From contig NZ_OLKL01000033.1 of the NCBI RefSeq assembly GCF_900291015.1, forward strand, positions 62,001-126,000: a DNA stretch of 64,000 bases, read 5' to 3'. Shown piece after piece: positions 1 to 7,255 of this stretch; the stretch's first letter is position 1; each line of letters starts with the position of its first letter. Source of the DNA: Pseudomonas persica (GTDB lineage Bacteria > Pseudomonadota > Gammaproteobacteria > Pseudomonadales > Pseudomonadaceae). The notes below the pieces were generated by a model that was not told the origin of the DNA, did not search any database, and saw only the letters and a program-made list of their open reading frames with translations. A program made the translations under genes and the position numbers.

Positions 1-126
1 ATCACTGCTGGGGCAACGGCAGGTGGCGTGTTGTATGACGGTATGGGTTATCAAGCGACGTTTGTTGCCAGTGGCGTATTCTTGCTGATCGCAACACTGC
101 TTAGTGTCATCACGAGTCGCAGGTAG
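1..126 (+). CDS. MFS-type transporter, C-terminal end (partial)
   Basis: An open frame runs in from the left edge and ends with TAG. The last 41 residues are one hydrophobic helix (FVASGVFLLIATLLSVIT) preceded by a glycine-rich loop (GGVLYDGMGYQ) and followed by a short basic tail. This is the usual end of a 12-helix major facilitator. The substrate cannot be told from this fragment. Confidence 0.55.
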   Translation: MTAGATAGGVLYDGMGYQATFVASGVFLLIATLLSVITSRR

Positions 127-208
127 CCGGGGGATCATGAAGGGCACCTCGCGACGGCCCTGTCTTGGTGAGCGAACAGGGTTCGCCCCTGAAGCCATCC
201 GATGAAAA

Positions 209-600
209 TCATGTGCCAAGCGACGCTGGGCAGCGACACCTCTGTCCAGGCCCAGAGGCGAATTCTATCGTTCCTTCGAAACCAGAGCCTGGTGGCGCCA
301 GGTGATCATTGATATCAACCACGAGAGGGCGTGTCTCCAGGAAATTCAGAGCCGCGAGGGTGAGGCCGGCAAACTCGCGATCAGCCATCAACACCTTGCA
401 TCTCAGGTGACGGATAGATGGGCGGGCGAAACCGACCAGCACCGGCCCCGCCAGCAACATACTGACATAGCCCAGCAGGGCGGTGATGGCGAAGGTCCTC
501 AGGCCGGCGCCGGCGTGGTCTTCATGGCGGCCTTTCTTGCGCTCGCGCTCGAGCCCCACCCGCATGCCGATGGCCAACGCCACGGCGCCCCGTGGCTGAC
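209..600 (-). pseudogene. Remnant: DUF4010/MgtC-like N-terminus joined to an unrelated, possibly transposase, fragment
   Basis: On the minus strand, about 422-600 encodes a stretch typical of the N-terminus of DUF4010/MgtC-like membrane proteins (GMRVGLERERKKG, then GLRTFAITALLGYVS). After about residue PVLVGF the similarity stops and the frame continues into KVLMADREFAG, which resembles the second DDE block of IS4-type transposases. The stop is at 209. The open frame also overlaps the 3' end of the Anr-like gene. I read it as a truncated gene fused to a mobile-element scrap. The transposase assignment is weak. Confidence 0.4.
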
Positions 601-602
601 CT

Positions 603-1424
603 TCACCGTGTCGAGCATGGCGCCTTCGGGGTGTCCCTGGGCGCGACCTCCGCGCCGCCTTGCTCAAGGGCTATCAAGGCTGGCAGATCGAGTATCTCGA
701 CGAGTCTGCCATGCAGGCTGACGATACCCAGCGTGCGCAAGCGGGCAACCGAGCGACACACGGTTTCCAGGCGCAGCCCCAGGTACGAAGCCATGTCTTC
801 CCGGGACATGCGCAGCATGAAGCCGTGGGCAGAATAGCCCCGGCTGACGAAGCGCCGGGACAACCCTACCAGGAAGCTGGCCAGCCGCTGTTCGGCGGTG
901 AGATTGCACAGCATCAGCACCCGTTCATGTTCGCGCACGATTTCCCGGCTCATCAAACGGTTCAGGCTTTGCTGCAGGACGGGAAAGTCGCGAGCCAGTG
1001 CTTGCAGCCGACGATAGGGGACAGGGCAGACCTCGCTGTCTTCCAGGGCGATGGCGTCGCATACGTGATGCTCGGTGGCGATGGCATCGAGCCCAAGTAC
1101 ATCGCCAGGCATCCAGAAATTGATCACCACGCCCTGGCCTTCGGCGCTGTTCAGGCTGGTCTTGAAGCTGCCGCAGCGCACGGCGTATAGCGTTGTCAGC
1201 GGATCGTTGGCGTTGAACAGCGCGGCGCCTTTGCGAATGCGCATGCGCGGACCGATCAGCGCGCCCAGGCAACTGTTGTCGTGCACTGGCAGACCGGTGG
1301 GCAGGCACAGCCCGCTGACACGACACTCGGTGCACAGAGTCGTGAGCGGTTTCAGATGAATCGGGGTTGCCGGGTTCGACGCTGCAGGTTGGTCGAGCAA
1401 GGTCACCTTCAGGAGACCGGTCAT
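603..1424 (-). CDS. Crp/Fnr-family oxygen-responsive regulator (Anr paralogue)
   Basis: A 273-residue FNR/Anr-type transcription factor. The N-terminal cysteines C31, C34, C40 (CxxCx5C) and C133 (in EVCPVPYRRL) match the four ligands of the oxygen-labile [4Fe-4S] cluster of FNR. A cyclic-nucleotide-like beta-barrel and a C-terminal HTH follow (MSREDMASYLGLRLETVCRS). The recognition helix reads ETVCR where FNR/Anr have ETxSR, so the DNA-contacting serine is a cysteine. The start was chosen because AGGAGG precedes it closely; a longer upstream frame is just open sequence. The stop of the upstream 82-residue gene lies only 2 nt before this ATG, so the two are probably cotranscribed. It likely controls the many Anr-type boxes nearby. 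Confidence 0.9.
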   Translation of the reverse strand: MTGLLKVTLLDQPAASNPATPIHLKPLTTLCTECRVSGLCLPTGLPVHDNSCLGALIGPRMRIRKGAALFNANDPLTTLYAVRCGSFKTSLNSAEGQGVVINFWMPGDVLGLDAIATEHHVCDAIALEDSEVCPVPYRRLQALARDFPVLQQSLNRLMSREIVREHERVLMLCNLTAEQRLASFLVGLSRRFVSRGYSAHGFMLRMSREDMASYLGLRLETVCRSVARLRTLGIVSLHGRLVEILDLPALIALEQGGAEVAPRDTPKAPCSTR

Positions 1425-1426
1425 GG

Positions 1427-1675
1427 TCAGGCCTCCTTCGCGTATCGGAGAGCTGCCTGGGCTGCCATCCGCGCATTGGGTTTGCCAACACTGTCCATGC
1501 TTGAGCGGGGTGACCAGTCGGCAAGCATGTCCAGCGAATGGGGCGCGTTGAGACGAGCACTCAACCGTTCGACGAACGCTTGCGCTTCGGCGCAGGTAGT
1601 GAAGCTCACCCGGCAGTCGTCCATGCGGATCCACCAGCGGTTCTGTTCAGGGTTCTTCTCGACGTAGATGTTCAT
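1427..1675 (-). CDS. Small conserved protein upstream of the Anr-like regulator
   Basis: Encodes 82 residues beginning MNIYVEKNPEQNRWWIRMDD. There is no signal peptide or membrane helix; the first 45 residues look like a small alpha/beta domain with a helix containing AEAQAFVERL. GGAGG lies a few bases before the ATG, and a longer upstream start has no ribosome site. The TGA is followed by CC and the ATG of the Fnr-type gene, so translation may be coupled. I do not recognise the family. Its position suggests the same low-oxygen control as its neighbours. Confidence 0.65.
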   Translation of the reverse strand: MNIYVEKNPEQNRWWIRMDDCRVSFTTCAEAQAFVERLSARLNAPHSLDMLADWSPRSSMDSVGKPNARMAAQAALRYAKEA

Positions 1676-1759
1676 GAGAGCCTCCAAAAAAGCATGCATG
1701 AGCAAACCAACTGCAAATCCATGCGAAACGAAGGCATCCCTGCCGGCAACAGGGGTGGT

Positions 1760-1846
1760 TCAGGACGCAATAGCCATTTCCATCACTTCATCGCGCTGGT
1801 TGGCGAACGGTTCATAGGCCGCTTCTATGTTTTTCAAGGGCGCCAT
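1760..1846 (-). CDS. Candidate 28-residue small protein downstream of a perfect Anr box
   Basis: A short frame: begins MAPLKNIEAAYEPFANQRDE and ends with TGA. GAGG lies about 9 nt before the ATG. The consensus Anr box at 1917-1930 is 70 nt upstream, the same spacing seen for hsp20 (71), the Usp genes (69-70) and a GNAT gene (68) in this island. It may be the first cistron of the operon leading to the Anr-like regulator. No family is recognised, and the frame is short enough to be chance. Confidence 0.45.
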   Translation of the reverse strand: MAPLKNIEAAYEPFANQRDEVMEMAIAS

Positions 1847-1916
1847 GGCACGCCTCGTGGGCATTGGATGATTGTTGTTGGTGTAGGTCAGATTGCGCCG
1901 TAATTGCCTGGAAGCT

Positions 1917-1930
1917 TTGATCCGCATCAA
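1917..1930 (-). promoter_or_regulatory. Anr/FNR box, perfect consensus (TTGATCCGCATCAA)
   Basis: Exact match to TTGAT-N4-ATCAA. It lies 70 nt before the 28-residue frame and about 240 nt before the 82-residue gene, both on the minus strand, and downstream of the GNAT gene. If it acts as a class II site centred near -41, the transcript would start about 36 nt before the small ORF. Confidence 0.8.
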
Positions 1931-2024
1931 ATTCACGCGCGGCCGGCATTGCCGTTGGTCCGCGCAACGGTATTGGCTGGTTCATCCCCAAGGCTGAGGG
2001 GCAAGGCCAGAAAGGGCCTTGTCT

Positions 2025-2573
2025 TCAGGCGCGCAGGTCCAGTTCGTGAATGATTTCGCTGACATCGCCACCCAGGTAGCGTGAACTGAACCCCAGGCCC
2101 TTGGTCAGCCGGTGCATGGCGTAGTTGTTCGCCAGGTCCCTGGAGATCATGCAGTGAAAGCCATTGCGTTTCGCAGCTGCGATCAGGTGCTGCATCAGCA
2201 GCCGGCCCAGCCCCTTGCGTTGCCATTGTTCCTGCACGGCCACGGCGCATTCGCAGAGGTGGCTGTCGGGAACACTGGCATACCGGCTGACCCCGATCTG
2301 GCGCAACTGGCCATCTGCATGAACCAGGGCAACGTAGGCTTCGCAGTGGCGATGATCCACTGGCATATGCTGCGCATCCAGGCTCGGAAGGCCGCCACTG
2401 AGCCCGGCGATGAAGCGGAAACGCCGGACCTCGTAGGCGATCGTGCCGAGAAAGCGGCGGTCCCTTTCGTGGTCTTCCTCGCGCAGCGGGCGGATCAGTA
2501 CGGCAGAGCCGTCCGAAAGTTTTTCGATCCAATGCTCGCATGCGTCTGGCTGTTCAGTCTGCTGCCTGTTCAT
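2025..2573 (-). CDS. GNAT-family N-acetyltransferase
   Basis: A 182-residue GNAT protein. The acetyl-CoA-binding motif A is visible as VQEQWQRKGLGRLLMQHLI, followed by a helix/strand region (KRNGFHCMISRDLANNYAMHRL) and GLGF. The N-terminus (HWIEKLSDGSAVLIRPLREED) closely matches that of the second GNAT gene at 5505-6074, so the two are paralogues within the island. GGGAGG precedes the chosen ATG; the longer frame upstream lacks a ribosome site. It diverges from the Usp gene at 2761, with two Anr-like boxes between. The substrate (small molecule or protein lysine) cannot be told. Confidence 0.85.
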   Translation of the reverse strand: MNRQQTEQPDACEHWIEKLSDGSAVLIRPLREEDHERDRRFLGTIAYEVRRFRFIAGLSGGLPSLDAQHMPVDHRHCEAYVALVHADGQLRQIGVSRYASVPDSHLCECAVAVQEQWQRKGLGRLLMQHLIAAAKRNGFHCMISRDLANNYAMHRLTKGLGFSSRYLGGDVSEIIHELDLRA

Positions 2574-2638
2574 GTCGCCTCCCGGCCACCTGGTCGATGC
2601 TTGCTGCAGCTGTTGTAGCGTGTTGGGCGACGCCCGTT

Positions 2639-2652
2639 CTGACAATCGTCAA
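2639..2652 (-). promoter_or_regulatory. Anr-like box (CTGAC-N4-GTCAA) for the GNAT gene
   Basis: A degenerate TTGAY-N4-RTCAA element 65 nt upstream of the minus-strand GNAT start. The spacing fits the other boxes of the island. Confidence 0.5.
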
Positions 2653-2676
2653 GTTCAGGCTCGACGGGTGGTTTTT

Positions 2677-2690
2677 CTGATCTGCATCAA
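2677..2690 (+). promoter_or_regulatory. Anr box (CTGAT-N4-ATCAA) for the Usp gene
   Basis: Nine of ten consensus bases; 70 nt upstream of the universal stress protein ATG at 2761. Confidence 0.7.
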
Positions 2691-2760
2691 GCGCGAAGCG
2701 ACCTGCCTTCGGACAATCGCCTACATCATCACACCTGCCGCACAAGCCCGGAGGTTCACC

Positions 2761-3687
2761 ATGGGGCAATATCGACAACTGCTGGTGCTGCTCACCGAGG
2801 TCGATCCGCATTCGGCCGCGCTGCGCAGGGCCTTGGCCCTGGCGCACGTCAGTGGTGCCAGTGTGCATGTGCTGGGCTTGTTCGAACCGACGCAGGAGCA
2901 CCTGCTGCGCGAAGAGCGATTGAACGAGGCCGATATCCAGCGTCAGTTCGACCACTACCGTGTGCGGCTGGCGAGGTTGGTCGAGCGTCACCGTGACAGT
3001 GGTATCACCTTGACGGTCGACAGTCTGCCGGCAGACGATATTCGCAGCGCGGCCGTCGACTACATCAGTGAACTGCAGCCCGATATGGTCATCAAGGACA
3101 GTGAAGTGGCGCCAGCCCTGGCGCAACTATTCGGTACGCCTCTGGATTGCGCGCTGATGCGGGGCTTGAAGGGCATCACGCATTTCGTACCATCTGCCAC
3201 GGTGGCGCTACCCCAACGTGTGCTGGTCGCCGTGGACACCTCCTTCAGCGAAACACCCGACGCCCAGGCGCGCTTCAACCGTGGGCTGATCCGTGCTGCA
3301 AAAGCGCTGGCACTGCAATGCGATGCGCAGCTGCACCTGCTCTCGGCCTACAACCTGGCTGGCGTGTTCACCTCGGACATGAATGTCGCCCAGGCGTGGA
3401 TCGATGAGATGCGTAACGCCCAGAAGGAGCCGTTCGACATCCTGGCAGACAGTGAAGGGGTCGCGCCGGATTGCCGGCACTTCATGGAAGGTAGCCCGGT
3501 GCAGGTGATTCGCGAGCAGGTCGCTGCGCTGGAAGTCGACGCGGTGGTCATGGGCGTCGTGCAGCCCAAGGGCCTGGACAAGCTGCTTGGCGACACCACC
3601 GAACGCATCGTCAGCCGTCCGCCGTGCAGTGTTCTGGCGGTTCCCCCTCAAGCGGCCGAAACCCTGGAGCCCCAGCCATGCAACTGA
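2761..3687 (+). CDS. Tandem-domain universal stress protein
   Basis: 308 residues with two Usp domains (about 1-140 and 155-300), like UspE. Each begins with a hydrophobic beta strand (RQLLVLLTEV; QRVLVAVDTS). The second ends with the nucleotide-binding style loop MGVVQPKGLDKLLGDTTERIV and PPCSVLAV. Family members bind ATP or adenylates and aid survival under energy stress; in P. aeruginosa Usp proteins support anaerobic survival. CGGAGG lies before the ATG; the long upstream in-frame extension was rejected. The 3' end overlaps the start of the metallo-hydrolase gene by 10 nt, implying an operon under the Anr box at 2677. Confidence 0.9.
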   Translation: MGQYRQLLVLLTEVDPHSAALRRALALAHVSGASVHVLGLFEPTQEHLLREERLNEADIQRQFDHYRVRLARLVERHRDSGITLTVDSLPADDIRSAAVDYISELQPDMVIKDSEVAPALAQLFGTPLDCALMRGLKGITHFVPSATVALPQRVLVAVDTSFSETPDAQARFNRGLIRAAKALALQCDAQLHLLSAYNLAGVFTSDMNVAQAWIDEMRNAQKEPFDILADSEGVAPDCRHFMEGSPVQVIREQVAALEVDAVVMGVVQPKGLDKLLGDTTERIVSRPPCSVLAVPPQAAETLEPQPCN

Positions 3688-5042
3688 CATTTCTCGGTGG
3701 TACCGGCACCGTGACCGGCAGCAAGTTCCTGTTGACCCGCGACAGCAGCCGGGTGCTGATCGACTGCGGGCTATTCCAAGGCTACAAGCAACTACGCCTG
3801 CGCAACTGGGAACCGCTATCGGCGGCGCTGCGCGCGCTCGATGCCGTGGTGCTGACCCATGCCCATCTCGACCACAGCGGTTATCTTCCGGTGCTCGCGC
3901 GGGAAGGCTATACCGGGCCGATCTACGCAACCCCGGCCACCTGTGCCTTGGCCGAGATCCTGTTGCTCGACAGCGCCCGGCTGCAGGAAGAGCAGGCCGC
4001 GCATGCCAACCGGCACGGCTACTCCAAGCATTCGCCGGCACGCCCGCTTTATACCGAACAGGAAGCAAAGCGCGCCTTGGCATTGTTGCGCCCTGTGGAG
4101 TTGCATCACCCGACCATGATCGCGCCGGGCATGGAGCTGCTGTTGCGCACGGCTGGGCACATACTCGGCGCGGCGACGGTACAGATCAAGGTAGACGGCC
4201 AGACCGTGGTCTTCTCTGGCGATCTGGGCCGGCCACAAGATCCGATCATGCGCGCGCCGGAACTGATCAGGACGGCAGACGTGCTGCTGGTGGAGTCCAC
4301 CTATGGCGATCGCCAGCATCCAACCGAGTCGACCGAGCAATTCCTGGCCCAGGTCATCAACCAGACCCTCCTGCGCCATGGCATAACCTTGGTGCCGTCG
4401 TTCGCCGTTGGCCGTGCCCAGTTGCTGATGTACTACCTGTACAAGCTCAAACGCGATGGCCTGATACCCGACATCCCTGTCTACCTCAACAGCCCGATGG
4501 CCACCGACGCAACCATGCTGTACCAGCAGTTCAGGAGCGAGCATCGCTTGACGCCGGCAGAATGTGCCGCAATGTGCAGGGGCACGCACATCATCCGTAC
4601 GGTCGATGAATCCCGGCATCTGGATCAGCTGCGTGAGCCTGCGGTCATCATCGCCGCCAGTGGCATGGCGACCGGCGGACGTGTTCTGCACCATCTCAAG
4701 GCGCTGGCCCCCAACCCGCGCAACAGCATCCTGTTTTCGGGTTTCCAGGCCGGTGGTACGCGCGGCGCCGACATCGTCGCCGGTGCGCACAGTGTCCGCC
4801 TGCATGGCGAAGACGTGCCTATCCGGGCTCAGGTGCATGCCATGGAGAACCTCTCAGCGCATGCCGACGCCGACGAGATCATGCAGTGGTTGCGCGGATT
4901 CGCCCGCCCGCCACGCCAGACCTACGTCATCCATGGCGAGCCGCACGCCGCCGACACGTTGCGGCGGCGGATCAGCATCGAGCTCGGTTGGCAGGTGTAC
5001 GTGCCTGAGTATCAGGAAACCGTTGCCATTGATCGAGTGTGA
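3678..5042 (+). CDS. Beta-CASP metallo-beta-lactamase-fold hydrolase (RNA-processing exonuclease type)
   Basis: 454 residues. The metallo-beta-lactamase core shows the zinc motif THAHLDHSGYLP (about residue 60), H155-type TAGHILGAA, and SGDLGRPQDP. The beta-CASP part has VPSFAVGRAQ, ASGMATGGRVLHHL and NLSAHADADEI, and ends with VIHGEP. This set is characteristic of COG1236 proteins related to Ysh1/CPSF73, thought to cleave RNA. The ATG lies inside the end of the usp gene (10-nt overlap), so translation is probably coupled. Homologues occur next to Usp proteins in low-oxygen loci. The substrate is not known. Confidence 0.9.
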   Translation: MQLTFLGGTGTVTGSKFLLTRDSSRVLIDCGLFQGYKQLRLRNWEPLSAALRALDAVVLTHAHLDHSGYLPVLAREGYTGPIYATPATCALAEILLLDSARLQEEQAAHANRHGYSKHSPARPLYTEQEAKRALALLRPVELHHPTMIAPGMELLLRTAGHILGAATVQIKVDGQTVVFSGDLGRPQDPIMRAPELIRTADVLLVESTYGDRQHPTESTEQFLAQVINQTLLRHGITLVPSFAVGRAQLLMYYLYKLKRDGLIPDIPVYLNSPMATDATMLYQQFRSEHRLTPAECAAMCRGTHIIRTVDESRHLDQLREPAVIIAASGMATGGRVLHHLKALAPNPRNSILFSGFQAGGTRGADIVAGAHSVRLHGEDVPIRAQVHAMENLSAHADADEIMQWLRGFARPPRQTYVIHGEPHAADTLRRRISIELGWQVYVPEYQETVAIDRV

Positions 5043-5106
5043 GTGGACGAGGTGGTCTACCCGCTGGTGCCCGAGCGGATGGTTTCGGTCGGCTACTGGT
5101 ACACGG

Positions 5107-5328
5107 GTCGACGTGCCCGGCATCCGGCCAGTCGGTTTCGACGGCCACGATGTTGAAACCGTACTGTTCGATCAGCCGTCGGGTAATTGCCGCACGGGCA
5201 CGAACGAACGCGCTGGTGCCATGGCTTACCTCGCCCAGCATCACCACACGGGCGTCGGCGTAGCGGTCAAACAGCGCCGCGAAGGTGGGGGAATCCAGGT
5301 CGGGCAAGGGTTCTGCGCATTGATGCAA
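5107..5328 (-). pseudogene. Erythromycin-esterase-like protein, N-terminal remnant
   Basis: About 74 residues match the start of the erythromycin esterase/EreA-like superfamily: ARVVMLGEVSHGTSAFVRAR, TRRLIEQYGFNIVAVETDWP and DAGHVD. Similarity stops near 5107, and the frame continues as non-homologous sequence running into the 3' end of the metallo-hydrolase gene. Full-length members have about 400 residues, often fused to a phosphoribosyltransferase. Most of the gene is therefore missing. The first codon in this frame is TTG with no clear ribosome site. Confidence 0.65.
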
Positions 5329-5461
5329 CAGGGGGCGATGTCAGCGTTGTCGACCTGGTATTGCTTGCCGTAGCGCTTTTCCATCAGTTTCCGCGAGTTA
5401 CCGTATGATGGATACCCTCCTCGAGCGGATGTTGCCGGAGGTCGTGAGGCGAAAAGCGGGC

Positions 5462-5483
5462 GGGGCAGCACGGTGGCTGCCCC
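5462..5483 (-). terminator. Hairpin downstream of the second GNAT gene
   Basis: GGGGCAGC and GCTGCCCC form a perfect 8-bp stem with a 6-nt loop, 22 nt after the minus-strand GNAT stop. On that strand CGCTTTTC follows about 5 nt later, a weak U-tract. Confidence 0.6.
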
Positions 5484-5504
5484 AGGCGCTACCGCAACGG
5501 CGTT

Positions 5505-6074
5505 TCAGTTCAGGTTGAGGCGATGGATGACCTGGGTCGGATCATCCGGATCGGTGCTGGTGGTGAATCCTGCCGCTTTGGCCAGGTCGCGCATCGCCTG
5601 GTTGGCGGCTGAGTCGATCGAGTACATCTGCCGCATGCCCTTGGCTCGGGCATGATCGGTCAGATGCTTGAGCAACAGCCGGCCCAGGCCATGATGCTGC
5701 CAGCTGTCGAGCACCGTGACCGCGCACTCGCATTCATCCTTGCCGGCAATGGCGGCGTAACGGGAAATGCCTACCTCTTGCAGCTCACCGTCCACATGGG
5801 CGAGGGCGACGAAGGCGGCTTGTCGGTCCTGGTCGATTGCCATCAACTGGTCGAGCATGGCCTCACCAGGCTCCTTGATCTGGCACAGGAAGCGAAAATG
5901 CCGCGACTGCGGTGACAGCCGTTCGATGAAGGCCCTTTCGCGTTCCCGGTCCTTGGCTTGCAGCGGCCTGATCAGTACATGGGTGCCATTGTCGAGGGCT
6001 TCGATCCAATGCTCGCCCGCAGGTTTGGGAAACGAGGGGGCGGTGCATTGACGGGAGGGTTCTGTAGGAGCCAT
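5505..6074 (-). CDS. GNAT-family N-acetyltransferase (paralogue of the 2025-2573 gene)
   Basis: 189 residues with GNAT motif A at VLDSWQHHGLGRLLLKHL and a C-terminal AGF. The block HWIEALDNGTHVLIRPLQAKDRER repeats that of the first GNAT gene, pointing to duplication. GAGG lies about 9 nt before the ATG. An Anr box is 68 nt upstream. It is divergent from hsp20. The role is likely acylation during oxygen limitation; the target is unknown. Confidence 0.85.
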   Translation of the reverse strand: MAPTEPSRQCTAPSFPKPAGEHWIEALDNGTHVLIRPLQAKDRERERAFIERLSPQSRHFRFLCQIKEPGEAMLDQLMAIDQDRQAAFVALAHVDGELQEVGISRYAAIAGKDECECAVTVLDSWQHHGLGRLLLKHLTDHARAKGMRQMYSIDSAANQAMRDLAKAAGFTTSTDPDDPTQVIHRLNLN

Positions 6075-6142
6075 GGCAGTAATCCTCGTATGTCGGAAAT
6101 GAACAATGGAGGTTCAGTTTCGACGCTCGGCTCTGCGCAGAC

Positions 6143-6156
6143 TTGATAGTTGTCAA
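6143..6156 (-). promoter_or_regulatory. Anr box (TTGATAGTTGTCAA) for the GNAT gene
   Basis: Nine of ten consensus bases, 68 nt from the minus-strand GNAT ATG. It is 19 nt from a second box facing hsp20, so the divergent pair has one site per direction. Confidence 0.7.
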
Positions 6157-6175
6157 GATGGCGGCAGCCCGCTGA

Positions 6176-6189
6176 TTGATAAAGGTCAA
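6176..6189 (+). promoter_or_regulatory. Anr box (TTGATAAAGGTCAA) for hsp20
   Basis: Nine of ten consensus bases, 71 nt upstream of the Hsp20 ATG. Confidence 0.7.
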
Positions 6190-6260
6190 ACGCGGTGTTG
6201 CCCCCCAGCGCAAGATCGAGGCGTCTCCAAGGGAGGCATTACTCATTCGAGGAGGTCGCC

Positions 6261-6821
6261 ATGTCCGAAGCAGCCAAGAAAGTACCTGTCACCCCCGCAG
6301 CCACCCAGCCCACCAAGGTTTCGCCACCAAGTACCGAGCCATCGGACCTGTGGCGTCCGTTCCAGCAGTTGCGGCGTCAGATCGACAGCCTGTTCGACGA
6401 TTTCGGGCGCCGGCCATTGCACATGCCGTTCAGCCACACCTCATTCGATGTTGAGCCATTCTGGCGGCGTGAGTTGTTCAGCCATGGCATGCCGGCTATG
6501 GATATCAGTGAACTGGCCGATGAGTTTCGCATCAGCGCCGAACTGCCAGGTGTGGACGACAAGGACATCGAGATCAAGCTGGTCAATGGCAACGTGGTGA
6601 TTCGCGGCGAGAAGCAGGAAGAGGTCGACGAAAAGCGCAAGGAATACCACCTGTCGGAGCGGCACTATGGCAGCTTCGAGCGGGTCTTCCAGCTACCCCG
6701 TGAAGTCGACGCTGAAAAGATCAATGCCCAGTTTGCCAAGGGTGTGCTGCTGGTGCACCTGCCTAAGCGCGCCGAAGCGATTCACCCTGAAAAAGTGATT
6801 CCCATCAAAAGCAGCAAATGA
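6261..6821 (+). CDS. Hsp20/alpha-crystallin small heat-shock protein
   Basis: 186 residues. The N-terminal 80 residues are variable and include a Pro-rich start. The alpha-crystallin domain runs from about 75 to 180: MDISELADEFRISAELPGVD, GNVVIRGEKQEE, YGSFERVFQLP and FAKGVLLVHLPK. The C-terminus carries the IPIKSS tail, equivalent to the I-x-I/V anchor. Such proteins hold unfolding proteins without using ATP. GGAGG precedes the ATG. Control by the Anr box at 6176 is likely; no ROSE-type thermometer is apparent in the short leader. Confidence 0.93.
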   Translation: MSEAAKKVPVTPAATQPTKVSPPSTEPSDLWRPFQQLRRQIDSLFDDFGRRPLHMPFSHTSFDVEPFWRRELFSHGMPAMDISELADEFRISAELPGVDDKDIEIKLVNGNVVIRGEKQEEVDEKRKEYHLSERHYGSFERVFQLPREVDAEKINAQFAKGVLLVHLPKRAEAIHPEKVIPIKSSK

Positions 6822-6877
6822 TTGACCCGACCGATTTCAGGAGCAGGGACGCTCCGCCCTCCAGCGGTACTACGCGA

Positions 6878-6891
6878 TTGACAACGGTCAA
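6878..6891 (+). promoter_or_regulatory. Anr-like palindrome (TTGACAACGGTCAA)
   Basis: A symmetric TTGAC-N4-GTCAA element, 8 of 10 consensus bases, 104 nt upstream of the lipoprotein ATG and 56 nt after hsp20. It may give the lipoprotein-ATPase pair its own promoter. Confidence 0.5.
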
Positions 6892-6995
6892 AACCGGCGC
6901 GCTATCGCACGATGGGCAGGATCGATAAATGTCAGGCTGCGGCGAGTGTCGATGCCGATACTGGAGGGGTGTTGGGTATGCGCGAGGGCACCTAC

Positions 6996-7250
6996 ATGCA
7001 ACGCTATCTGCTTGCCGGATTGTCCAGCCTGCTGCTGGCATCGGCTTCGGGTTGTACCCCTTGGCACGCCGAGCAATTCGACGCGCGCCTGGAGTCGGCC
7101 GAGAACAACGCTGCTACCGCCCGGCTGCGGGCCGACCAGGTCTGCTACCGCATAGACCTGGTCGAGCAGACCGCCAACGAGGCGCTGCGCAGAGCGACCC
7201 AGGCCCAGGAACAGGTCAAACAGTTGCTGCAGCAGGCCAAACGCAAGTAA
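6996..7250 (+). CDS. Small OprI/Lpp-like coiled-coil lipoprotein
   Basis: 84 residues: a short signal peptide (MQRYLLAGLSSLLLASASGC) with the lipid-modified cysteine at residue 20, then an alpha-helical coiled coil (ARLESAENNAATARLRADQV, TANEALRRATQAQEQVKQLL) ending in QAKRK. This is the layout of Lpp/OprI, including a terminal lysine that could be bound to peptidoglycan. GAGGG precedes this ATG; another ATG 18 nt earlier is possible. The stop is 5 nt before the ATPase gene, so the two are one operon. Confidence 0.8.
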   Translation: MQRYLLAGLSSLLLASASGCTPWHAEQFDARLESAENNAATARLRADQVCYRIDLVEQTANEALRRATQAQEQVKQLLQQAKRK

Positions 7251-7255
7251 TCGCC

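Noticed and set aside
3816-4838. 340-residue frame opposite the metallo-hydrolase gene
   Set aside because: Antisense to a gene with all beta-CASP motifs intact.
6922-6935. Further Anr box (TCGATAAATGTCAG) before the lipoprotein
   Set aside because: Only about seven of ten consensus bases, no better than chance.
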